Origin: G963668605 sp963668605
GTDB lineage: Bacteria; Acidobacteriota; Terriglobia; Bryobacterales; Bryobacteraceae
Reading direction: 5' to 3'
Length of the DNA: 64,000 nt
Assembly (NCBI GenBank): GCA_963668605.1
Contig: OY764903.1
Location: forward strand, 2,170,001-2,234,000
Shown here one piece after another: positions 1-8,029 of the stretch. The first letter of the stretch is position 1, and the number at the start of each line of letters is the position of its first letter. The position numbers were made by a program, and so were the translations under genes. The notes below the pieces were generated by a model that saw only the letters and a program-made list of their open reading frames with translations, did not search any database and had not been told where the DNA came from.

Positions 1-461
1 TCGGCCCTGTCCACAGCGTCTTCGGTGATGGCAACACCCGGCCCGCCGATGACGGTATTCGCGGTGAACTGCGCATACAACCCCAACAGGTCGGCCTCAA
101 TCTTCTCGGCAAGCGCCACCAGGGCAGGTTGCATGTACAGCCTCAACAGGTCCGGAACCGCGAGGACCTTGGTCACGTCCGGAATCTGGAATGTCGCTTC
201 GGCGTGTGTGTTCAGCACGATCTGCGCGTTCGCCAGATTCGGATTCTGTGTTTGGACAACTCCGCCCTCGGCGATGTTGTTCGCCACCAGCGTCGGCGGG
301 ATCGGCACATTGACCGTATCACCCGCCTGGGCAAGCGTCGCTTCGAAGTCTCGATTGACTAGGTTACCCATGACAAGGTTACCCATCAGGGCCGGGAGTG
401 CATCCGCGGCGACCAATTTCACAATGGCATTCGCCAAGTTAGCCGATGTAATAGCTGGCAT
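1..461 (-). CDS. Phage major capsid protein, P22 coat-like (partial, runs off left edge)
   Basis: Minus-strand reading frame starting with ATG at 461-459, preceded by a strong AAAGGAG ribosome site about 12 bases upstream; the 3' end lies outside the window, so only about 153 residues are visible. The protein begins MPAITSANLANAIVKLV and then reads NLVNRDFEATLAQAGDTVN followed by VPIPP, the pattern of P22 gp5-type coat proteins (a 'LVNRDFE...GDTV' block near the N-terminus). Family knowledge: the subunit that forms the icosahedral head. It is last in the visible head-gene order terminase, portal, scaffold, coat, which supports the call. No signal peptide or membrane segment is seen. Family membership is inferred from motif pattern alone. 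Confidence 0.8.
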   Translation of the reverse strand, partial: MPAITSANLANAIVKLVAADALPALMGNLVMGNLVNRDFEATLAQAGDTVNVPIPPTLVANNIAEGGVVQTQNPNLANAQIVLNTHAEATFQIPDVTKVLAVPDLLRLYMQPALVALAEKIEADLLGLYAQFTANTVIGGPGVAITEDAVDRA

Positions 462-514
462 CTTTCTTCTTTCTCCTTTGTCTTTCTTCTGCTCTCAAAC
501 TGTTCTTCCGCTGC

Positions 515-1099
515 TCACAAACCGCGCATCGCCTGCGAAGCTACTCGCGCTATCTCTTCGCGCACCCGTGCCAGGTCTTCGGAACTCATGCCCGGTTTGA
601 TCGTGTTCAGGTCCACCGTTCCGCTCACGGAGTTCCGCTGCACCGGCGTTGCACCAGATCCACCAGCGACTCTCGCCGGCAGCAATTCCGGATTTTCAAC
701 TACGAAGCGGCTCAGATACTCCTTCGCACCCAACTCGCCGTCCGACGTCGCCGCCACCAACCGTCCGTCGTCTGTCCGGCGGATTTCGTCCTTCACAGCT
801 TTGTAGGCCAGATCGATCTTGGCCACGCCCAGCCGCTGCAACTCCGCTCGGATCGTTGCACCGCGATCCAACTCCTCGGCCACAGCTCTGCTCTTCCGGT
901 TCTCTTCGATCAGGTCTTGGACTGTCCGCTCCAGGCTCTCCCTCTTCTTGCGCTCCTCCATGAGCTCCGCCTTGTGGGCCGGTTCCGCCTTCGTCTGTTC
1001 AAAGCGGATGAACTCCGCGATCGCCTCGCGAATCACTCCCCGAACATCGAAGCCCTTCACGCTCACCGCTGCGCTGTCTTGTTTGTAGGTATCTTCCAT
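515..1099 (-). CDS. Phage capsid scaffolding-like protein
   Basis: 194 residues, ATG start with an AAAGGAG ribosome site just upstream. Residues about 40-95 are strongly charged and heptad-like (many E, K, R, L), predicted as a coiled coil, which is typical of phage scaffold proteins; the C-terminal part is rich in small and polar residues, with a GGSGATPV linker near residue 147. It lies 12 bases after the portal gene and 53 bases before the coat gene, exactly where head scaffolds are encoded. The role would be to guide coat assembly before being expelled or cleaved. The function rests on position and composition; sequence similarity alone would not settle it. Confidence 0.65.
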   Translation of the reverse strand: MEDTYKQDSAAVSVKGFDVRGVIREAIAEFIRFEQTKAEPAHKAELMEERKKRESLERTVQDLIEENRKSRAVAEELDRGATIRAELQRLGVAKIDLAYKAVKDEIRRTDDGRLVAATSDGELGAKEYLSRFVVENPELLPARVAGGSGATPVQRNSVSGTVDLNTIKPGMSSEDLARVREEIARVASQAMRGL

Positions 1100-1111
1100 T
1101 GCTCTCCTTTC

Positions 1112-2497
1112 TTACGCGGGCTGATCCAGCCACACGTCTATCTCACTCGCGATCTTGTCTTTTACTTCCTGCCTCACGTCGCAAAGGTATTTCGAGGCCA
1201 GGCGTTTCAGGATTTGCTTCTTCAGAGTCGGCGATCCGATTCCGAAGGACATCAGCTTCTCCGCATCCGCCAGTTCATTGCTGAATTCGCCAATGTCGAA
1301 CTCGTCCATCCCTGCGGCGTTGATCACCAGCTCATCGCCCCGCGCGTCGTTCGCCGCCCGCAGCACTCGCTTGATGACGTCTTTCACCGCGTCTCCGTAC
1401 GCGCGCAGAATCTCCTGCGTAATCGCGTAATCTCTCTGCTTGCTCAACCCGGACTGCGATGTGCCACCCGACATCGCCCCGCCCGCCTGAGTCAGCAAAT
1501 AGCAGACGCGGTAGATCTCTTCTTTCAACCGCTCCAGATTTTCCGCAGCGATCTGAAATACTTTCCCCTCCGGCTCCGTCCAACCGAACCGGTCCTCAGC
1601 TCCGAGGTGCAGATAGTAGGATTCGCCGACCGTCTGTTTCAGGCCATCCTTGCTGTACACCACCGGCATTGCGAACAGACCCATCGTCAACGCCCACGAG
1701 AGCGCATTCGACTTGTTGAAATGCTCCAGTTGCACGAGGGCTGCCTTGTTCATTAACCACAACCCCTGCGACACCTTCATCTCGAACAACGGAACCCGGC
1801 CCTGCTTCGCCAGCGCGTGGAGCCCTTGTGCCACCAACTCCGCACCATCGCCGCCGTCGTGATACACCTGAAACCGCTCGCGGTCATAGCGGATCCAGCG
1901 GCTTTCCTTCTTCGCCCCGGCCTCTGCGAGCCACCCTTCGCCGCCGCCAGCCAAACGGATCACCACCCACTCCAGATCGCCGCGGTCGTCCGTCTGCCAG
2001 TTAGTTACGTCCTCCGCCGAGTAACCCACCAGGTACGCCCTGGAAGCTCCTGTCGCATCCTCCTCGGCGCGATTCGCCGGTCGTTGCCCACGCCGCGGAA
2101 AATCCAGTAGGATATAGCTGCTTCCCGACACCAGCGCTTCCACAAACTGCCGCCGGAAGAAGTCACTCAATGCCGTGCCCTTCAGGTCGCAGTCGTCGGT
2201 AAACTCCCGGAAGAACGTCCGTCCCGTCTCGTTCTCGCCTTCGAACTCAAGCAGCGGTTCGCGCCGGAACAGCGTCGAGGCGTACCAGTCGATGATCGAG
2301 CCGATATAGTTCTCATAAAACGCCCGATCGATCCGCTCTCCGTACACATCGCCCGGTTCCTTCTGCCGGCGCGTCAGATAGTTGGAAGCGTTCACACGCA
2401 TCTGCTCTCCGCCTGCATACAAGTCCTTGTACTTGCGCCACATTGCTGTCTTGGCGGCATACTCCGGATGTATCTTCGTAATTTCACTTACTTTCAT
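1112..2497 (-). CDS. Phage portal protein
   Basis: Open frame extends up to 2668, but the first 57 codons cover a GC-rich repeat and look non-coding; I place the start at the ATG at 2497 (MKVSEITKIHPEY), which has a GAGGAAC ribosome site. This gives 461 residues. The text includes VNASNYLTRRQKEPGDVY and YIGSIIDWYASTLFRREP, then a long alpha/beta body, in the manner of DUF4055-like dodecameric portals. The portal forms the DNA entry and exit ring at one vertex of the head and docks the terminase. Neighbours are the large terminase upstream and the scaffold-like gene downstream, all on the same strand. Length is normal for a portal. Confidence 0.8.
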   Translation of the reverse strand: MKVSEITKIHPEYAAKTAMWRKYKDLYAGGEQMRVNASNYLTRRQKEPGDVYGERIDRAFYENYIGSIIDWYASTLFRREPLLEFEGENETGRTFFREFTDDCDLKGTALSDFFRRQFVEALVSGSSYILLDFPRRGQRPANRAEEDATGASRAYLVGYSAEDVTNWQTDDRGDLEWVVIRLAGGGEGWLAEAGAKKESRWIRYDRERFQVYHDGGDGAELVAQGLHALAKQGRVPLFEMKVSQGLWLMNKAALVQLEHFNKSNALSWALTMGLFAMPVVYSKDGLKQTVGESYYLHLGAEDRFGWTEPEGKVFQIAAENLERLKEEIYRVCYLLTQAGGAMSGGTSQSGLSKQRDYAITQEILRAYGDAVKDVIKRVLRAANDARGDELVINAAGMDEFDIGEFSNELADAEKLMSFGIGSPTLKKQILKRLASKYLCDVRQEVKDKIASEIDVWLDQPA

Positions 2498-2574
2498 CTC
2501 GTTCCTCACTTCCTCCGGCGCCCGCGCGCACGTATCCTCTGTGATCTCCTGCCTTGTTTTGCTTCGTGGGACGA

Positions 2575-2657
2575 GTCCCCTGACCCGGCCAATCCAGGTC
2601 CAACTGCTTTGCGGGGGGTGGTCCCCCTGGACCGCGCCGGGTCCCCTGACCCGGCCA
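2575..2657. repeat. 17-bp direct repeat in GC-rich spacer
   Basis: GTCCCCTGACCCGGCCA occurs at 2575-2591 and again at 2641-2657. The DNA between them is GC-rich and partly self-complementary (CCCCCTGG / CCAGG-type runs). It occupies the gap between the portal and terminase genes. It may be a dispersed intergenic element that landed inside the phage module; no gene is visible in it. Confidence 0.6.
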
Positions 2658-2672
2658 CCTCCGTGCACCGAG

Positions 2673-3977
2673 CTACAGCAGCCTGATACTCTGCTCGCCG
2701 AGCCTCGGCCCCTCGCTGAGTTCCTGCCAGATCAGGTAGCCAAGTGCGTCGGATAAGTGCGTGCGCTTCGGATCCTTGTCTTTGTCAATCACATTCGAGC
2801 CCGTTTTGAAACAGACTTCCTCGAAATCCTTCACCAATTCCCGGCACGCCGGATTGATCCTCACTCCGACCGTCCCTGCTGCATTCTTGAGTCGCGAGTT
2901 AGTCAGATTCACTCGCTCCTTGACTGACGGGTTCGACCGCCCCACGTTCAGCGCCAACAAACGATACCCCGCCCTCCGCAGAAAATCTTGAATAATGCGG
3001 TAATCGTTGGTGCCCGCCGTCTGCATCGCATGTCCCGAAGCGTCTCCGAACACTTTCAGGCCGGCCATGTGCATCGGATACAGATTCTGAAATTGCTCAC
3101 ACGCTTCATATGTGCTCGCCCGTTTCAACACGATCTCGTTCAGCACAACCACCGTCTGATTCTGAATCTGCACTACCAACGAACTCATCGGATCAACGTT
3201 GAAGTCGAGCGTCCACAACAACGGCAGATTCGGATCCAGAGTTACTTCGCAAAGATGCTCATCTCGCTGGAAACTCTGATACACCCGGTCGCCGCCCAAT
3301 TCCAGATACTCGCCCAAAACCTCCTGCGCGTAAAACCGCTCGTCGTAGCTCTTCTCCAGGCGCTCGTAAAAATCCGGGATCTTCTCAAGAATGTGCCGGT
3401 TCTCTCCTGGCCTCGCTATGATCACGTCATAGCCCTGAACCCGCTGTTCGATGAAGCGCCGGTAGACCCAATCCTTCCCTTTCGGCGTCCATACGGCAAA
3501 GCCGCACAATCGCGCCGCCAGCGGATCTCGCAAGCGTCCTTCCAGCCGCAGCCACGACTCTTCCGGCGCATAGGTCAACTCGTCCATCCCGAACCACGCC
3601 AGATTCGTGCCGCGCAACCTCTCGAAATCGTCCACGGCGCGGAATACGATTCTCGATCCCGTGTCCGCCATCAACAGAAGGTTTTCTGCTTTGTTCAAGT
3701 CGTACGGAATTCTGTTTGACTCCAGGATCTCGATCATCGCCCGTTGCGTTGCGTCCCGCAGCATCGGATACGTCGGCGCACCCAGCAGCCCCATTCGGCC
3801 TGGGTTCAGATAACTCAGCTTCACCGCCTCGTGACACAAAGCCTGACTCTTGCCGGAACCTATCGGGCCCGAGAATCCTTTGAATCTCGCGTCGGAGCTA
3901 TGAAATAGCTCCTGCGACAGCAACGGCTCATACGCTATTCGACGCTCTTCGATTCCTTTTCCGTCGGAGCTATCCAT
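2673..3977 (-). CDS. terL: Phage terminase large subunit
   Basis: 434 residues. The Walker A motif GPIGSGKS is at residues 37-44, and the Walker B-like stretch AWFGMDE is at about 127-133, defining the ATPase domain that powers DNA packaging. The C-terminal half carries acidic nuclease-like motifs: LDFNVDPMSS around residue 257, FGDASG around 310 and HLSDALGYL near 410, matching the RNase H-fold nuclease that cuts concatemeric DNA. Length is typical of short terminases. The first 43 bases overlap the end of the upstream small gene, suggesting translational coupling. Followed downstream by the portal gene. No key residue appears to be missing. Confidence 0.9.
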   Translation of the reverse strand: MDSSDGKGIEERRIAYEPLLSQELFHSSDARFKGFSGPIGSGKSQALCHEAVKLSYLNPGRMGLLGAPTYPMLRDATQRAMIEILESNRIPYDLNKAENLLLMADTGSRIVFRAVDDFERLRGTNLAWFGMDELTYAPEESWLRLEGRLRDPLAARLCGFAVWTPKGKDWVYRRFIEQRVQGYDVIIARPGENRHILEKIPDFYERLEKSYDERFYAQEVLGEYLELGGDRVYQSFQRDEHLCEVTLDPNLPLLWTLDFNVDPMSSLVVQIQNQTVVVLNEIVLKRASTYEACEQFQNLYPMHMAGLKVFGDASGHAMQTAGTNDYRIIQDFLRRAGYRLLALNVGRSNPSVKERVNLTNSRLKNAAGTVGVRINPACRELVKDFEEVCFKTGSNVIDKDKDPKRTHLSDALGYLIWQELSEGPRLGEQSIRLL

Positions 3978-4225
3978 GTGACTTTGATCTCCCGGGGCTG
4001 CTCACCTTCTATCTCCTTCCGCAGTTGCAGCAATCGGATGTAGTCCCCGACGCTGGCCTTTCCGTCCTCTGTCGTTAACTTCGATCCAAGGTGTTCAATC
4101 AGATCGTGGATCACACCTTGCTGCGTCTTTCGATTCGGGCACCTCGCACAACTTGCCGGCGCCGTCTTCTTCGCTACCGCTTTTTTTGCCGTCGCTTTTT
4201 TTCGTGTGCTCTTTCGAACCGCCAT
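3935..4225 (-). CDS. Small Lys-rich protein, possible terminase small subunit
   Basis: The frame is open from 4297, but ATG at 4225 (MAVRKSTRKKATAKK) follows a GAGGGGG ribosome site and gives a 96-residue protein. The first 25 residues are a Lys/Ala/Thr-rich basic tail, followed by CARCPNRK (a CxxC pair) and then a predicted helical stretch, LIEHLGSKL...DYIRLLQLRKEIEG. It overlaps the large terminase by 43 bases and is the first gene of the head module, the place of the DNA-recognising small terminase subunit. The basic tail and the helical domain would suit DNA binding. I do not recognise the family; the role is inferred from position. Confidence 0.6.
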   Translation of the reverse strand: MAVRKSTRKKATAKKAVAKKTAPASCARCPNRKTQQGVIHDLIEHLGSKLTTEDGKASVGDYIRLLQLRKEIEGEQPREIKVTWIAPTEKESKSVE

Positions 4226-4297
4226 GTCCCCCTCGATTCGGCGGCCTCGCGCTCGACCCACCGCCAACCGAAGGCTACCATCCGCCCATTCCGTCAA

Positions 4298-4730
4298 GCC
4301 CCCTAATCCACACGCAAGTGATTGAATCGACGGCAGACGTTTTTTTGAAAGTTTGGTGAACGTGTTTTTCCCATCCTCTCAATCCTTCGATTTCCGCGCG
4401 TCTTGGATCACAGATGTCCAACACAGGAGTGTGAGCGCAGGAGTAAGTTGCCGAGGCGCGGAAAGGAGCAGCCGCTCACGGTCAACAGCGCCGGGTGCTA
4501 GCAACAGGAGGCGATCCATCCGGAAGCCGCCGCCGGACCGTCAACTCCGCCACGGCTGTGCCGAGAACCCGCTGACGATTTGCACCTTCCTAGGTGAGGT
4601 GACAGGTCCAGCCGCGCCTGACACAGCGCTAATTTCCGGGCACTCCGCCTAAATACCACGGCGAATTCGCCAAAACCTCCAGCCCGGCGGTTCACGAGCG
4701 GTTCACCGATCACCAGATAGGAGCGGCTGC
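4298..4730. other. Intergenic gap at the edge of the phage module, no gene seen
   Basis: 433 bases between the first phage gene and the cytochrome. Frames here are short, with no ribosome site and poor codon pattern. There is no integrase, repressor, tRNA or recognisable att-like repeat. It is a plausible place for one prophage boundary, but nothing in the bases proves it. Confidence 0.5.
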
Positions 4731-5828
4731 TTAGTGCGCGTGCACCTTGTCGATGGAGAACTCAGCGTTCTTCCCATGGCATACTGTACAGCTCTCGCCG
4801 AGCGAAGTGGTGTTTGCGAGGGCGTGTGAGAACGCCTCGTCAGTGGTGTGGCAGCCCGTGCATGCCGCTGTCACAGCACCTACGGGACTAGCCGGCGCGC
4901 GCGGGTTATTCACCGTGGAAACGTAGCCCGGCAAAAGCAATTGCTCCGAGCCGTTCACGTGGCATTTTTGGCAATCGCGTCGGTCGCCCGGGAAGATCAC
5001 ATCGCTAAAATCGTTTTTCGGTCCGCTGCCTCCATAGATCGCGAATTCGCGGGTCAGATTCTCACCGGTGTGTATGCTGTGGATCATCACATTGAACGTG
5101 ATCGCTTGCGCTGGACCAGCCGCAGCCGGGCGTCCTGCCCCGTCGGTCTGGCTCACGTTGTGGCATTGGACACAGCGTTCAACCTGGTTCCGGTTGCGCC
5201 CGTGCGCTTCGAGTTGCAGGTGGCAGGCGTTACACTTTTCGGTTTTCAAGACCGTGCGTCTGGAAAGAACCGCCGATCCGTTCACGGAGAAATAGGACTG
5301 CTTGTTCATGCCGGCATCGCGAACCACAGTTTCTTTCTTGGTGCCCGGCAGGAGTGTTATGTTCTTGTAACCCTCAATACTGATGGAAAATGTTCCGGTT
5401 GCAGTCGCGGCGATGTGATTCTGGAAGGTCCACTCAAACCGTCCATCCGTACTACCGGTGGTTTTGCGCGCGTCTTCGCTGACAAATGAAGAGTAGTCAG
5501 TGGTGGGTCCCGCGAGGACAGGACTCAGCCGGTCCATGGTGGAAGGTAGAATCGGAGCGCCTTCCTGGTTTTTGATCGTAAATGTCACCGACGGTCGTTT
5601 GCCTGCAACTCCATCCGCAACATTCAGGATCTCGAAAGTGGTGCCGCGGAGGTTGCGCGAGAAACGGGAATCAAGGTGCGCGCCCCTGATGGAAGCGTCG
5701 AGATCCAACTCGCCTTGCGAAACGTGGAAGGACGAACACTGGTTATCGGAGACTTGCGGCAGATTGACAAGATCATCACCCAGGTTACGGTCGCGAGCCA
5801 CGCGACTCACTGCCGTTTCGTTCGCCAC
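4731..5828 (-). CDS. Pentaheme c-type cytochrome, OmcA/MtrC-like C-terminal part (probably truncated)
   Basis: 365 residues with five CXXCH haem-binding motifs (CNACH, CVQCH, CQKCH, CTGCH, CTVCH) plus the IHTGENL and KCHV contexts of the OmcA/MtrC decaheme cytochrome family, whose members are about twice this long and carry about ten haems. Homology-like sequence begins around residue 58 (TTFEILNVADGVAG). The first 55 or so residues look like antisense of other DNA, and no signal peptide is present although these proteins must be exported for haem attachment. I therefore read it as a 5'-truncated remnant whose true start is lost near 5660. If expressed with a signal peptide, it would carry electrons in the periplasm or at the cell surface. 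Confidence 0.6.
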   Translation of the reverse strand: MANETAVSRVARDRNLGDDLVNLPQVSDNQCSSFHVSQGELDLDASIRGAHLDSRFSRNLRGTTFEILNVADGVAGKRPSVTFTIKNQEGAPILPSTMDRLSPVLAGPTTDYSSFVSEDARKTTGSTDGRFEWTFQNHIAATATGTFSISIEGYKNITLLPGTKKETVVRDAGMNKQSYFSVNGSAVLSRRTVLKTEKCNACHLQLEAHGRNRNQVERCVQCHNVSQTDGAGRPAAAGPAQAITFNVMIHSIHTGENLTREFAIYGGSGPKNDFSDVIFPGDRRDCQKCHVNGSEQLLLPGYVSTVNNPRAPASPVGAVTAACTGCHTTDEAFSHALANTTSLGESCTVCHGKNAEFSIDKVHAH

Positions 5829-5958
5829 GGATCTGTGGGCTCATGGCCCGAAGATGCGAGCCCGCGCTGATAAGGCGGGGATCACCTGGCCAGTGCTGCA
5901 GGCTACCGATGTCGGCGACCTGATCAGTTTTCTGAATTCTCCTCTGAAAGGGAATTGA
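5824..5958 (+). pseudogene. C-terminal remnant of a cytochrome c (plus strand)
   Basis: In the plus frame ending at the TGA at 5956-5958 the text reads DLWAHGPKMRARADKAGIT, then WPVLQATDVGDLISFLNS. This resembles the end of acidobacterial cytochrome c proteins (a 'MWNHGPKM...GI.WP....E..DLI.YL' pattern). The CXXCH part is absent upstream and no start codon fits. It faces the truncated multiheme gene on the other strand, so two broken cytochrome genes meet tail to head here. Recognition is from pattern memory only. Confidence 0.4.
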
Positions 5959-6011
5959 TCTAATTTGTGGCGCTGACACAGTCGGCGACGAATTGAAGCG
6001 AATCGAGGCAA

Positions 6012-6076
6012 CCGGGATTTTCATTCTGTGGGTGTGCCTCAGGCTCATGAAAACAGCCTGATACAAGCGGTTGAGG
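6012..6076 (+). repeat. Dispersed about 65-bp repeat, copy 1
   Basis: The block GGGATTTTCATTCTGTGG...ACAGCCTGATACAAGCGG resembles the block at 12957-13024 (GGGTTTTCATTCCTTACGG...ACAGCCTGATACGAACGG); I judge them roughly 80% identical by eye. Both lie in gene-free DNA just upstream of an exported hydrolase gene (a sulfatase here, a fucosidase there). Confidence 0.55.
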
Positions 6077-6188
6077 TGCATGCACGTTGATGCCCTGACT
6101 GAAAGCGCGTTACTTCTACAGCTTCCAGGGTGAGGAGGTCCTTGCGTTGCCCACCGTAAACCAGTATTTCCGTCATTGCTGATACGAT

Positions 6189-7595
6189 ATGAGAATCTCT
6201 ATGGACCGAAGACAATTCCTGCAGGCGCTTACCGTTGGCGCCGGACATACTGCTTTTGCACAGAGCAAGCGGCCGCCGAACATCATCTTCTTTTTGGCTG
6301 ACGACTTGGGGTGGGGAGATCCCGCCTGTTATGGCAATCCGCGAATCAAGACACCCGGCATCGACCGGCTTGCCAAAGAAGGCACGCTGTTCACACAGTT
6401 TTACGCCAACGCGCCGGTGTGCTCGCCCAGCCGCTGCGCGTTCATGACAGGCGATTTTCCTGGCAGCCTCGGAATCCACTCCGCCTTGGGCAGTCCGAAC
6501 ATGAACAAGGAGCGCGGCCAGGTCGACTTTCTCGACTCCAAGGTTCCCACGATCACGCGGCTACTCAAGCAGGCCGGCTACGCCACGGGTCATTTTGGCA
6601 AATGGCACCTTGGCTCCGGATCTGGAGCGCCGAGTCCCAGTGCATTCGGCATCGATGAGCATATCGCTGTCAATTCGACCGATAAGGCGTGGAGCCGGAA
6701 CGAGCAAGACCCATATTTCCGGGCGAACTCCACGTCGTTGATCGTGGACGAATCCATTCGATTCATCGAGAAGAACAAAGACAAGCCGTTTTACCTGAAT
6801 GTCTGGTCACTGCTGCCGCATGCCCCCCTGCATCCGACGGAAGAGCAAATGAAGCCCTATGAACGAATGGGGCCGCGCGGCTTGCCGTACAAAGGGGCGA
6901 TGCAGATCTACTACGCATCGGTAACAGCTATGGACGCGCAGCTCGGACGGCTCCTTACGCGCCTCGACGAGCTTGGAATTGCCGATAACACCGTGGTCTT
7001 CTTTTCGAGCGACAACGGACCCGAAGACATCCATCTGGCTGAAGCGAGCCACAGCGGCGTGGGATCGGCCGGTCCGTTTCGCGGACGCAAGCGCAGTCTG
7101 TACGAGGGCGGCATCCGTATGCCGTTCCTTGTCAGGTGGCCAAAACATATCCGGGCGCGACATGTGGATAACCAGTCGGTGATGGCGGGTGTCGATTTTC
7201 TGCCCACGGTCGCGGCTCTGACAAATACCGCACTGCCGGGTAGTCTCAAGATTGATGGAGAGGACAGAAGTCCCGTGCTTCTGCGCGGTCCTGGCCCGCG
7301 TTCGAAGCCGCTCTTTTGGGAGTGGAGACTTGGGATTTTCGGCGACGTAATGCACCAAAGTCCGAGGCTGGCAACTCGTGCCGGGAACTGGAAGCTGCTC
7401 ATGAATCCGGACCGCAGCCGCGTCGAATTGTATGACATCCCGAGCGATCCGACTGAATTGCATGACCAGTCGGCAGCGCACCCCGAAGTCGTAGCGCAGC
7501 TCTCGGCGCGATTACTGGCATGGCAGAAGACACTGCCGCAAGGGGCCGTGGATCAGCATGCCGGCAAGAACGATTATCCCTGGCCGAAGGAGTAA
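6189..7595 (+). CDS. Exported sulfatase (formylglycine type)
   Basis: 468 residues. The N-terminus MDRRQFLQALTVGAG is a twin-arginine-like signal; ATG at 6201 is an equally good start. The alkaline-phosphatase-superfamily metal-site motif NIIFFLADDLGWGD is at residues 31-44, and the sulfatase signature CSPSR starts at Cys78, the residue converted to formylglycine. A second signature, TGHFGKWHLG, follows, and a second metal site, SSDNGPED, lies around residue 275. Length is normal. It removes sulfate esters from carbohydrates or other substrates in the periplasm; the substrate is not visible. It resembles the minus-strand sulfatase at 15889 in architecture (both keep MKPYER/RKPYAG and GRKRSL blocks). 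It stands alone, with a dispersed repeat upstream. Confidence 0.9.
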   Translation: MRISMDRRQFLQALTVGAGHTAFAQSKRPPNIIFFLADDLGWGDPACYGNPRIKTPGIDRLAKEGTLFTQFYANAPVCSPSRCAFMTGDFPGSLGIHSALGSPNMNKERGQVDFLDSKVPTITRLLKQAGYATGHFGKWHLGSGSGAPSPSAFGIDEHIAVNSTDKAWSRNEQDPYFRANSTSLIVDESIRFIEKNKDKPFYLNVWSLLPHAPLHPTEEQMKPYERMGPRGLPYKGAMQIYYASVTAMDAQLGRLLTRLDELGIADNTVVFFSSDNGPEDIHLAEASHSGVGSAGPFRGRKRSLYEGGIRMPFLVRWPKHIRARHVDNQSVMAGVDFLPTVAALTNTALPGSLKIDGEDRSPVLLRGPGPRSKPLFWEWRLGIFGDVMHQSPRLATRAGNWKLLMNPDRSRVELYDIPSDPTELHDQSAAHPEVVAQLSARLLAWQKTLPQGAVDQHAGKNDYPWPKE

Positions 7596-7950
7596 CCGGC
7601 AGTCCGTTCGTGGCCAGGTAGTCGTGCCTGCCGACTTTTCTTCCTGTTACGTCCGGCACGAACTCCGCGTTCATGTTTCTCGAGAAATTTGTCTGCCAAT
7701 GCTCGGGCGCTGCCATGGGGACCTCGACCACTCTCACTCAACACGGCTAACAGGGACGGAAGTCCGCTTCGCTCCGAGAACGTTAGGGCGGACTGATAAG
7801 GCCCATTGATTCAGCAACTTCCAAGAGAACGTCGGCCGATAGATAAAGCAAAGCCTCCTCTTTGGAAGCGATCAACTTCAAGTCGAGAGCAATCCGCTGA
7901 TATGCAAACAGTTAATTGGTTCTCGAAGCCCAACTTGCCAGTCATTGCTG

Positions 7951-7994
7951 TATAAATTATCCACAAGGCAGTGTACAATTGATCCACAAGGCAG
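7951..7994 (+). promoter_or_regulatory. Tandem 23-bp duplication with -10-like boxes upstream of the kinase gene
   Basis: ATCCACAAGGCAG occurs at 7959-7971 and 7982-7994, each preceded by an AT-rich box (TATAAATT at 7951-7958, TACAATTG at 7974-7981), giving a period of exactly 23 bases. The pair lies 36-79 bases before the kinase start and may be a duplicated promoter or a two-site operator. The remaining DNA from 7596 to 7950 shows no gene. Confidence 0.35.
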
Positions 7995-8029
7995 ACGAGA
8001 GGGCCAATTTCCCGGTCTGGACGACGGTC

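Noticed and set aside
4353..4652. Open frames in the gap between phage and cytochrome genes
   Set aside because: No ribosome site, no recognisable product, low-quality codon pattern; a riboswitch-like fold was considered but no class fits.
6179..6194. Operator-like sequence TGATACGATATGAGA near the sulfatase start at 6189
   Set aside because: It shares TACGATAT with the palindrome but lacks dyad symmetry and would overlap the start codon; too weak to place in the regulon.
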